Shown one piece after another: positions 54,135 through 61,556 of a stretch of DNA of 64,000 nucleotides. The stretch is taken from contig NZ_FNOY01000001.1 of assembly GCF_900107165.1 (NCBI RefSeq), forward strand, positions 1 to 64,000, given 5' to 3'. Under the pieces are notes generated by a model. That model worked only from the letters and a program-made list of their open reading frames with translations. It made no database searches and had not been told where the DNA came from. Origin of the DNA: Nitrosomonas halophila. GTDB lineage: Bacteria; Pseudomonadota; Gammaproteobacteria; Burkholderiales; Nitrosomonadaceae. Within the stretch, counting starts at the first letter, position 1. Every line of letters begins with the position of its first letter. Made by a program: the position numbers and the translations under genes.

Positions 54135-55590
54135 TGAATCCACTCCAATCACGCATCTCCTGATAGTCCTGCCCAAGCTCGACAAGATTCCCGGCAAATA
54201 TCGATTGCCAGGTGAGCAAATGCTTAGTGATGTGCTCCAGCGCCGTGCTTTGCCATTGAGCAGTCTCAGCGAGAAACCGCTATCCGCCACGCTCCCGAAC
54301 GGTGCACTTTGTACCTGGGTCATGGTGGATTCCGATCAGTCCCATTTTGAACAACAGACCTGTATCCGCCAGGCGTTACAGCCTCTGCTGGAGGAGAGCC
54401 CGGTGGAAATCAGCCTCGCGGTCTACGGCAGTATGCTACAGAAACGGCATCTGGCCGGACTGGCTGTTTATATCGCCTGGATTAACGGTGCCGTCTTGCC
54501 GGTACGCAAGCGCAAGGCTGACCGTAAATCTTTGGAAAAAATCACGCTCTATGGCTTCGAGGATCCGGATGGATTTTCTTTATTGCGGGCGCAGGCGGAA
54601 GGCAACTTCCTCGCCAGAGGGCTGACCGTATTGCCCCCGAATGAGTTGACGCCCAAAACCTATCGCGAGCAGATCAAAAAACTAGCCGCAAATGAGAATT
54701 GGCAGTATGAAGAATATGATCTGACGCAATTGCGGGAAATGGGCGCTGGCGCATTTGTGGCGGTAGCACAAGGCAGTCAAACCAAGGACGCTGCCATCGT
54801 GCATTTGCGCAGGCAGGTGAATGGCGGACAAAAGGACCGGACCATCGCCTTGGTGGGTAAGGGTATTTGTTTCGACACCGGTGGACATAATCTGAAACCC
54901 GCACGCTATATGTATGGCATGCATGGGGACATGAATGGCTCCGCTGTCGCACTGGGCGTGCTGCTGGCGGCTACCCGGGCCAACCTGCCAATCAATATCG
55001 ATTGCTGGCTGGCGATTGCCCAGAACAGTATCGGCCCTGATGCATTCAAGCAAAACGATGTGGTTACCGCCTTGAATGGGATGACAGTCGAAATCGTCCA
55101 TACTGACGCCGAGGGCCGTCTGATCCTGGCGGATACGCTGGCGCTGGCTGCCAAGGAAAATCCGGATCTGATCATCGATTACGCTACCCTGACGGGCAGT
55201 ATGATTACCGCACTGGGAGCGCGCTACAGTGGGGTTTTCACGAACCGTGATTATCTGGCACAAAATGCAGTGGCCATCGGCAAATCGAGTGGTGAGCGTG
55301 TTTGTATTTTTCCGGTGGATGAGGATTATAAAGCCGATCTTGAGAGCAAAATCGCTGATATTAAGCAATGCCTGATAGAAGGTGATGCCGATCATATTCT
55401 GGCCGCATGTTTTTTGCGACATTTCGTCAATGACATGCCCTGGTTGCATATGGATCTCTCGGCTTGTCATCACAAAGACGGGCTGGGAGCAGTAGGTACA
55501 GAAGTAACCGGTTTCGGTGTCGTTTGGTCCATCCACTTCCTGCAGGAAATTCTCAAGATCATGAACAAGGGTATCGGTAAAAACCGTTAA
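54097..55590 (+). CDS. M17 leucyl aminopeptidase-family metallopeptidase
   Basis: This 497-residue protein has an N-terminal regulatory domain and a C-terminal catalytic domain of the M17 family. Metal and substrate residues are seen in VGKGICFDTGGHNLKP (about 249-264), MHGDMNGSAVALG (about 271-283) and the signature HTDAEGRLILADTLALA (about 332-348, in place of NTDAEGRL). It removes N-terminal residues from peptides in the cytoplasm. The Asn-to-His change at the signature start is unusual but does not touch a metal ligand. It is divergent from the RiPP cluster. Confidence 0.9.
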   Translation: MLATLIQNEASFDESTPITHLLIVLPKLDKIPGKYRLPGEQMLSDVLQRRALPLSSLSEKPLSATLPNGALCTWVMVDSDQSHFEQQTCIRQALQPLLEESPVEISLAVYGSMLQKRHLAGLAVYIAWINGAVLPVRKRKADRKSLEKITLYGFEDPDGFSLLRAQAEGNFLARGLTVLPPNELTPKTYREQIKKLAANENWQYEEYDLTQLREMGAGAFVAVAQGSQTKDAAIVHLRRQVNGGQKDRTIALVGKGICFDTGGHNLKPARYMYGMHGDMNGSAVALGVLLAATRANLPINIDCWLAIAQNSIGPDAFKQNDVVTALNGMTVEIVHTDAEGRLILADTLALAAKENPDLIIDYATLTGSMITALGARYSGVFTNRDYLAQNAVAIGKSSGERVCIFPVDEDYKADLESKIADIKQCLIEGDADHILAACFLRHFVNDMPWLHMDLSACHHKDGLGAVGTEVTGFGVVWSIHFLQEILKIMNKGIGKNR

Positions 55591-55793
55591 CCGGCTGGGT
55601 AACCTGGAAGTTGCGAGATGTTTGTGAAAATGCTGGCTGTCAGCGATCATGCTGCATAGCTGGTGTGTGCCGGTACGCAAGGTTGTTGCTTGAAGTGCCT
55701 GGATGCGAAACTTTAGTTCGTGATGGATATCATAAACGGTCAGCCGGGGTTCCCGGGTTAAATGTCAGTCTGCTAATTTTTGGAGCCGCTGCG

Positions 55794-56111
55794 ATGAAAG
55801 AGGAAATAAAAGAACGGTTGCAAAGAACCGAAACCTGGATGCGCGCATTCTTTATGCTGCTTTTTGTTTTTCTCCAGGGAATAGTGAAATTCCTGGTGCT
55901 AATGGTGGCCGTCTTCCAATTCGGGTGTGTGGCGCTGACTGGTCATACCAATGCGCAGTTGCTGCGACTGGGCCGCCAGCTGGCGGCATATGCCTATCAG
56001 ATCATCTCGTTCTTGACATTCAATACTGAGCAGCGCCCTTTCCCTTTTTCTGCCTGGCCGAGTGAAACGGAAGCGCCACACGAACATGTGAATCAGGACC
56101 GAACGGACTGA
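55794..56111 (+). CDS. DUF4389 membrane protein
   Basis: This 105-residue protein starts MKEEIKERLQRTETWMRAFF, with two transmembrane segments (about 15-50) and a C-terminal amphipathic part with LLRLGRQLAAYAYQIISFLTFNTEQRPFPFSAWP, which matches DUF4389. The function is unknown. GGAG lies 8 nt before the ATG at 55794, which excludes the longer upstream frame. The 203 bp between the aminopeptidase and this gene show no other feature. Confidence 0.82.
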   Translation: MKEEIKERLQRTETWMRAFFMLLFVFLQGIVKFLVLMVAVFQFGCVALTGHTNAQLLRLGRQLAAYAYQIISFLTFNTEQRPFPFSAWPSETEAPHEHVNQDRTD

Positions 56112-56141
56112 TTGATTGCCTGTCCTGCTGCGGAGAGAAAT

Positions 56142-57125
56142 TCAAAAAACGATTAAATGGCGTCCATAAATAAAAATGATCAGAATCAGCAGGGTAACGA
56201 ACCATCCCAGTACATAGATGACCGAAGCGCGCCTGGCTTTTTCTTTTTCAAACCAGATGCGTGGCCGGATTCCTTTAACGAAGAAAACAATCCGGCTTGC
56301 CAGGTTGACGCTTACGATATTGACTGCCAGCAGCAGGCCGGCGCCGATCGCAAGCTCGGTTGCGCCCCGTTCCAGCATCAACCCTAGCGTTGCGGCAGGC
56401 GGGAGCAGGGCCACGGCAACCATCACTCCGACCAGCACACTAGACAGACTGGTGGTCAAAGAGAGGGCTGCTGCGGCACCGGAAGCAAGGGCCAGCACAA
56501 CCGAATCCAAGCCGGGTTCGGTGCGTGACAGCAGCTCATGGCTGGTTAAATCAGCAGGATAAAGCACTCCCAATCCCGCAGACAAAACCACCACCAATAG
56601 AATGCCGGCAAACAGCGTGCGTGCCGATTTTTGTATCAAGGTGATGTCACCCAGGGCGGTGCCGAGACTCAGGGCTAAATTGGGGCCGAGTAACGGCGCG
56701 ATCACCATGGCACCGATCACGACTGCGATATTGTTTTCGATCAGGCCTATCCCGGCAACCAGTGTTGACAGGATGACCAGGACCACAAAATTAAAATCGA
56801 GCCGTGCGCTTTTCTCAACATCCTGATAAATCGCCTCGCGGGCGGCTGTGGCAGAGCCTTCCTGTTTGCGCCTCTCTTCATCCGGTTGGGGCAGAATGGA
56901 CTCGACGGACAAGACTACAATTTTGGCAGTGGGCTGCGCGCCCAGAATGCTTTGCAGTGTATCCAGCACTGACTGAAGCTTGTCATCACTGACCAGTATG
57001 CGCATCGATTGCATGCCATCCTCACCGGTGACACCCAACCGGAAATCCTGTGCATGGGCTTTTTCTGCTATCGCGGCGACGGTATCCGCATTGCCTTGAT
57101 TGGCGATGACTTCGATATATTTCAT
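56142..57125 (-). CDS. DUF389/TIGR00341 membrane protein
   Basis: This 327-residue protein has an N-terminal soluble domain (about 1-105, MKYIEVIANQGNADTVAAIAEKAHA) resembling the first part of DUF389 proteins. Six or so transmembrane helices follow, with the family marks ENNIAVVIGAMVIAPLLGPNLALSLG and LTTSLSSVLVGVMVAVALLPPAATLGLML. The family is of unknown function and possibly a transporter. The start at 57125 was chosen because the upstream frame runs through an imperfect repeat (57179-57241). Confidence 0.88.
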   Translation of the reverse strand: MKYIEVIANQGNADTVAAIAEKAHAQDFRLGVTGEDGMQSMRILVSDDKLQSVLDTLQSILGAQPTAKIVVLSVESILPQPDEERRKQEGSATAAREAIYQDVEKSARLDFNFVVLVILSTLVAGIGLIENNIAVVIGAMVIAPLLGPNLALSLGTALGDITLIQKSARTLFAGILLVVVLSAGLGVLYPADLTSHELLSRTEPGLDSVVLALASGAAAALSLTTSLSSVLVGVMVAVALLPPAATLGLMLERGATELAIGAGLLLAVNIVSVNLASRIVFFVKGIRPRIWFEKEKARRASVIYVLGWFVTLLILIIFIYGRHLIVF

Positions 57126-57178
57126 TGTGGCTGTTGCCTTTTTAGCAATCGGGAGCGAATTGTTCTGGATTTCGCAGC

Positions 57179-57241
57179 CAGGCTGCCTTGTGCTGGGATA
57201 ACCGCGCAGTCCGCTTGGTGGAGCGAATGAGAATTGTTGCT
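57179..57241. repeat. Imperfect direct repeat, copy 1 (left of ppaC)
   Basis: About 63 bp containing GGCTGCCTTGTGCTGGGATAA and GCAGTCCGCTTGG are found again, with substitutions and small gaps, at 58394-58463. The two copies are 1.2 kb apart in the same orientation and bracket the broken pyrophosphatase gene. This suggests that the gene and its borders moved or were duplicated as a unit. Confidence 0.6.
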
Positions 57242-57327
57242 GCGTATCGCATAATACGTAGAGCATAGCAAATTAGACAGGGTTCGTGGGGAATCGGAAA
57301 AGTACTGCTGATCCACAGACGTAGTCT

Positions 57328-58247
57328 CTAGCCCGCCAATGCCGGTAGGATCTGCCTTTTCCGTGAGACGATTCCGGGTAGAGTCACAGTATTTGCGTTT
57401 GTTGATACGGAAAACGAAGTGGATATGATTCGTTTTGTCCAGTCGTTGTAGGTGAATACAGTAGCTTCCCCTTTTAGGATATCAACTATGAAGAATAGAA
57501 CGTCGTCTACGTCTGACTCATTTTCTACACAGTCGGCAATCGCTTCAATGATACCTGCCTGCCGGGCTAATACCGAGTCGGGAGTGGTGGTCTCCAGTAC
57601 TGATACCCGGATGTTGGTATCTCCGACGGCGTACTTCTTACTGTCCATCGTAATCAGTTCTTTATCAGAAAAGCAGGAGATATCGGACTTGGCTTTAAAT
57701 AAATTATCGGCCAAATTATCGATCGAGATCTCGAGGGCGTTAGCGAGAGTCCGGGCAACTTCCTGGTCATGGGAGGTGGTGGTGGGAGAGCGAAAAGCCA
57801 GGGCGTCGGAGAGGATGGCGGACAGCATCAATCCGACTATGGAGTGAGGAAGGTCATTGACGCGGAGGCCCATCAGGTCGTAGATGATGGTAGTGGTACA
57901 CGCGAGGGGACGGATGGTGACACGGGGCGGCGCTTTGGTGGACAGCCCGCCGATTAGTTTGTGGTGGTCGATAATTTCGACGATGGTTGCATCGCTAATA
58001 TTTCCGGGCAGTTCTTGTGGGTTGTTGGTATCTACGATGGTAACCTGATCTTGTTCGGTGATGTCTGGGAGGAGGGGGGGGGCGAGATGTCGAAGCGTTC
58101 CAGAACAAATCGTGTCTCGCTGTTAAGCTCCCCCAGTATAAAGGGAGAGGCCTCCAGGCCACATTTTTCTTGCAGATACCATGCCCACACAATAGCGGAG
58201 CAAACGGTGTCGGTGTCGGGTGATAGGTGTCCAAAGACTTTCAACAT
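57328..58247 (-). pseudogene. ppaC: Manganese-dependent (family II) inorganic pyrophosphatase, frameshifted
   Basis: A complete family II pyrophosphatase of about 306 residues is encoded in two frames. From 58247 the frame gives MLKVFGHLSPDTDTVCSAIV (with the DTD metal motif), GELNSETRFVLERFDIS and a proline run. At the nine-C tract (58074-58082) it shifts, and the other frame continues with LLPDITEQDQVTIVDTNN, EIIDHHKLIGGL (the DHH motif), GLMLSAILSDALAFRSP and the C-terminal SRKRQILPALAG. One extra C (or two fewer) would restore the frame, and no second lesion was found. It is either a pseudogene, a phase-variable gene or a sequencing error in a homopolymer. Confidence 0.85.
58074..58082 (-). 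repeat. Nine-base C tract within ppaC
   Basis: A run of nine C on the coding (minus) strand sits exactly where the reading frame of the pyrophosphatase breaks. Runs of this length are slippage-prone and are known switches in phase-variable genes of other bacteria. Confidence 0.9.
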
Positions 58248-58393
58248 AGGTATATGTTGCACGCTATAGAACGTGCTGATGATAGTATCGTAGAGAGATG
58301 GTTTGATGAAGTGTTGATATTGAGAACCGGGTTATATTTTGTCTGCCGATGCGTTATCCACGCAGCAAAGCGCACATCGAGGTCACGCATATT

Positions 58394-58463
58394 CAGGCAG
58401 CCTTGTGTTGGGATAATTACACACTGCAGTCCGCTTGGCTGAGGAAAATAGGTTGAATATTGC
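58394..58463. repeat. Imperfect direct repeat, copy 2 (right of ppaC)
   Basis: This is the counterpart of 57179-57241, with CAGGCAGCCTTGTGTTGGGA and GCAGTCCGCTTGG. The surrounding 58248-58600 contains no gene. It lies between the 5' end of ppaC and the rpoH promoter region. Confidence 0.58.
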
Positions 58464-58630
58464 TGGAAGTACCGGAATGTATACAACGCACTGCATTTTG
58501 GCACATGTTTCTCAATCCTGCTTGACAGGGTGAATAAAATTGCGCCATGCGATTCAGCTATTAGGCTGGGAGTTGTTCACGGGCTTGCTTGGGAATGAAT
58601 TTAATGAGGGATTGCCGGTCCATAGATTGG

Positions 58631-58657
58631 TTAGCACTCTCTTTAAAGGAGTGCTAA
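58631..58657 (+). promoter_or_regulatory. Perfect CIRCE operator (HrcA site) upstream of rpoH
   Basis: TTAGCACTC, nine spacer bases, GAGTGCTAA: an exact match to the CIRCE consensus, 58 bp before the rpoH start codon. HrcA, encoded at 5722-6744 in this window, is the known CIRCE-binding repressor. TTAGCA and TAAAAT (58655-58660), 18 bp apart, could be the -35 and -10 boxes, which would put the operator right on the promoter (inference). Confidence 0.95.
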
Positions 58658-58715
58658 AATTTACAGCGAATTTCGCAACAGTATTATTTGCAGAGAGCAA
58701 AGGAGGATCAATAGA

Positions 58716-59564
58716 ATGAATGATACTTTGGCTTTGCCGGCAGTGAATGGAGGAAACCTGGAACACTATATCCATGCAGCCAATAGCTTTCCCATTCTAA
58801 CCCGGGAAGAGGAAACATCCCTGGCGAAACGTATGCGGGAGGAGGGCGATATCACGGCCGCTCACCAGCTGGTACTGTCGCATTTACGTGTCGTGATAGC
58901 CATTGCGCGAGGATATCTGGGTTACGGCCTGCCGCATGCGGATCTGATCCAGGAAGGCAATGTCGGATTGATGAAAGCGGTCAGGCGTTTTGACCCCGAG
59001 CGGGGCGTGCGCCTGATTTCATTTGCCATCCATTGGATCAAGGCAGAAATTCATGAATTTATCATGCGTAATTGGCGTTTGGTCAAAATCGCCACGACCA
59101 AGCATCAACGAAAACTTTTCTTCAATTTGCGCAGTATGAAAAAAAGTCTGGACACGATGAGCCAAGCCGAAGTGACTGCCGTCGCAGAACAACTGGGTGT
59201 CAAGGCTGAGGAAGTGATCGAAATGGAGACTCGGTTCAGTGGCAGGGATATTTCACTGGAGCCGCTGTCGGACAATGAAGATGAGGTTTGTGCCAGTCCC
59301 ATTACCTATTTAACCGATGGTTCAGACCCATCCAAGGTGTTGGAGCAGGAAGAGCTGGAGCAAATCACCCATGCACGGCTGAAGGATTCGCTGGAGCATC
59401 TGGATGCGCGCAGCCGTCGTATCATCGAGGCGCGTTGGCTGCGGGAAGAGAAGAGCGCGACCCTGCATGAGCTGGCCGATGAGTTGGGTGTATCGGCCGA
59501 ACGCGTGCGCCAGATCGAAGCCAAAGCGATGCAGAAAATGCGTGCAATGATCGTTTCTGGATAG
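58716..59564 (+). CDS. rpoH: RNA polymerase sigma-32 factor
   Basis: This 282-residue heat-shock sigma factor has region 1.2/2.1 with NSFPILTREEETSLAKRM and region 2 with GLPHADLIQEGNVGLMKAVRRFDPERGVRLISFAIHWIKAEIHEFI. The RpoH box QRKLFFNLR lies at about 131-139, and region 4 ends with LHELADELGVSAERVRQIEAKAMQKMR. The ribosome site AAAGGAGG precedes the ATG. The upstream CIRCE operator means HrcA represses this gene, layering one heat-shock regulator on another. Confidence 0.97.
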   Translation: MNDTLALPAVNGGNLEHYIHAANSFPILTREEETSLAKRMREEGDITAAHQLVLSHLRVVIAIARGYLGYGLPHADLIQEGNVGLMKAVRRFDPERGVRLISFAIHWIKAEIHEFIMRNWRLVKIATTKHQRKLFFNLRSMKKSLDTMSQAEVTAVAEQLGVKAEEVIEMETRFSGRDISLEPLSDNEDEVCASPITYLTDGSDPSKVLEQEELEQITHARLKDSLEHLDARSRRIIEARWLREEKSATLHELADELGVSAERVRQIEAKAMQKMRAMIVSG

Positions 59565-59670
59565 GGCCGGTAAGACCCTATCCAATGAGTTCAGGATGAT
59601 CGAATCCGTGCGCCATGCCTAATTTGTGTGTTTGTTTGAGTGACTATTGCAGGCGTGAGCAGCTAGAATG

Positions 59671-59842
59671 TCTAGGAGGCTGTCCGAGAATAGCGAAGTA
59701 ATCTACTGCGGACGAACCTGCCAGGCGAGATTTTCCGATCCTGTTCGTTGAATAGAACCACTATTTGCCTCAAGTGATCGAAAAATCCCGCTCAGCCAGC
59801 TTCGCCCTCGCTACGATCGCTATTCTTGGACAGCCTCCTAGA
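59671..59842. repeat. MITE-like hairpin element C (172 bp)
   Basis: The left end TCTAGGAGGCTGTCC followed by GAGAATAGCGA is matched by its complement at the right with one mismatch. Pairing continues imperfectly through GGCGAGATTTTCCGATC/GATCGAAAAATCCCGCTC toward the centre (about 59745-59760). No complete gene is present. CTAG at both ends parallels element A and fits TA-targeting transposition (inference). Its right part is read through by the neighbouring PAP2 gene. Confidence 0.75.
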
Positions 59843-60454
59843 AGGGATTGATTGCAAGATCTGATAGACCAACAACCCAATGGAACCGGCCAGCAGTAGA
59901 CTGGCCATTATCTGACTCATCCAATGGCCTCCCAGCACGACGCGTGCCATGGTGCCTGCGATAAGCAGGAGAATGGCCGCAGTGGCTGCGGCAGACTGAA
60001 CCCACCCGCTTCGTGTGTTAGCGATCAGAACGGGTATAAAAATTGCCCCATATACCAAAGCGAAGGTTGAGGGCAGTCCGGACGAGGTGCTGACAGACGC
60101 CACCTGAACCAATTCGGGCAACGGTCTTGGGACATGAATCAGCGCCCGCAAGGCCATATCGATTATTTTGGCAGCGAAGAAAGTGATCGCCACGGTTCCG
60201 GTTCCGCGCCAGCCAGCACGTGTATAGGCTAATAGGCCGCCCAAAACCAGTGCCAGCCATACCAGCGGCTGCTTTGCTGTGCTGGTCATGATATGTGCCC
60301 AAGCTGGCCCGCTGCCGAACAGGCTTTGTAGCCCTTGTGTGAGAAGGATATCGCCCGGCAGCGGCCCCTGAATCAGGATGCTGCTGGCTCCCAGTATGGT
60401 GCTGAGTGCTATCGTCAGGGCTATGGGTGAAAAATTGAAATGACACGCTCTCAT
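59792..60454 (-). CDS. PAP2-superfamily membrane protein, degenerate, with MITE-derived tail
   Basis: This 220-residue protein has about six transmembrane helices in PAP2 arrangement. Motif 1 survives as HVPRPLP, motif 2 (PSGH) reads LPSTF without its histidine, and motif 3 reads ARVVLGGHWMSQ, keeping the arginine and histidine but with Gln at the usual Asp. Phosphatase activity is therefore doubtful. The last 17 codons (from about SRRLSKNSDR) and the stop lie inside hairpin element C, so the insertion replaced the original C-terminus. Confidence 0.78.
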   Translation of the reverse strand: MRACHFNFSPIALTIALSTILGASSILIQGPLPGDILLTQGLQSLFGSGPAWAHIMTSTAKQPLVWLALVLGGLLAYTRAGWRGTGTVAITFFAAKIIDMALRALIHVPRPLPELVQVASVSTSSGLPSTFALVYGAIFIPVLIANTRSGWVQSAAATAAILLLIAGTMARVVLGGHWMSQIMASLLLAGSIGLLVYQILQSIPSRRLSKNSDRSEGEAG

Positions 60455-60555
60455 GCTTTAGTTTCAGTTGAGTGCAAGCAATGCGTCCACCACATTTCTC
60501 GGCAGCCACCCTCATGGGTAGGGTGCGCTTGTGCGCCATAAAATTGAATCGCTGT

Positions 60556-60591
60556 TGCCCTTTGAGGGCAATTATTATCCATCAAAGGGCA
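60556..60591. terminator. 10-bp inverted repeat downstream of the metal-related cluster
   Basis: TGCCCTTTGA and TCAAAGGGCA pair perfectly around a 16-nt AT-rich loop, about 65 bp after the last gene of the minus-strand cluster (stop at 60657). It could end that transcript, but it lacks a T tract. Confidence 0.4.
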
Positions 60592-60656
60592 GGAGCGTCA
60601 GTTATCACATCTCCCTGGATATCCGAGATCAATGTGCTAAACGGTATCGATATGGG

Positions 60657-61469
60657 CTATCGGTTATGTTCCGTTTCAGGAATTTCCTCGGCTGCAATGA
60701 GCTGGAATTGATTGTTGCCGATAAAGTTGAGTTTCGCTTTGTAATATTTCCCGAACGCTTTGACGCGCTGAATATTCAGTATCCCGTTGTCAGCCAATAC
60801 TGAATTTTCATCGAGATCGACTGCTGCAGAAGCTGCTTTTTCAAAGCCCTCATGTTCCAGTCCGCGATTGAAAACGATGGCAATCGGGGCCGTTGCAATA
60901 GAAACGGAAACATCGCTGTTAGGCTGAGATTCAAACAATCTCAGCTGTATGCGGTATGCGCCAGTACTGCCGCCTTGTGCATTGGAAGCGTTGAGAATGA
61001 AAAAATCGAGGTGTTCATGTAGACCTCCCGAGCTATCGATTTCTCCGATGATCGCGGGTATATCGCTGACTTCACCCGCACCAAATTCTATGATATTACC
61101 CCGCGCATCGATGACTTCAACCCGCTCTCCATCTGGAACATGTGGAATCCACTCGCTTCCATTCCAGAAATGAAGCCGGCCAACAGGCTGGAAGCGTAGC
61201 CAATTGCCCGGAGTGAATGCGCCTTTCGCGACATTGATATCCACCCCGGGACTGCTGGTTGCATAAGGGCCCCCTCGCAGATCGCCAAAATCTGTTTCGA
61301 AAAAATTGCTGTTCACAAATATTTCTGCTCCGATTCTCCAGGGTTGGATGTCGTTCTCATGCAGATGGTTTTCGTCATGATCATGGTCATGATTTCCTTC
61401 TGCAACGGCAAGCGAGAAAAATAGACTGACCCCCAAGGCGGTCGATAAAACAATAATCCTTTTCAACAT
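60657..61469 (-). CDS. His-rich secreted protein, all3515-like
   Basis: This 270-residue protein has a signal peptide (about 1-23). Right after the cleavage site follows a His/Asp-rich stretch (GNHDHDHDENHLHEND) suited to bind zinc or another divalent metal. The body (WRIGAEIFVNSNFFETDFGD, GGLHEHLDFFILN, TGAYRIQLRLFES, IAIVFNRGLEHEGFEKAA) resembles the all3515 family, which in cyanobacteria is under Zur control. The C-terminal part repeats the ending of the next protein upstream. No Zur box was recognised in the 87-bp gap before it. A metal-related role is an inference. Confidence 0.72.
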   Translation of the reverse strand: MLKRIIVLSTALGVSLFFSLAVAEGNHDHDHDENHLHENDIQPWRIGAEIFVNSNFFETDFGDLRGGPYATSSPGVDINVAKGAFTPGNWLRFQPVGRLHFWNGSEWIPHVPDGERVEVIDARGNIIEFGAGEVSDIPAIIGEIDSSGGLHEHLDFFILNASNAQGGSTGAYRIQLRLFESQPNSDVSVSIATAPIAIVFNRGLEHEGFEKAASAAVDLDENSVLADNGILNIQRVKAFGKYYKAKLNFIGNNQFQLIAAEEIPETEHNR

Positions 61470-61556
61470 AATAAAATCCTCCCAAATTGTTTGAAATAAG
61501 TGCTGGCTACCTCAATGAATGTGTTGGATTGCTGATATTCTCCTTTTTTACGACGA

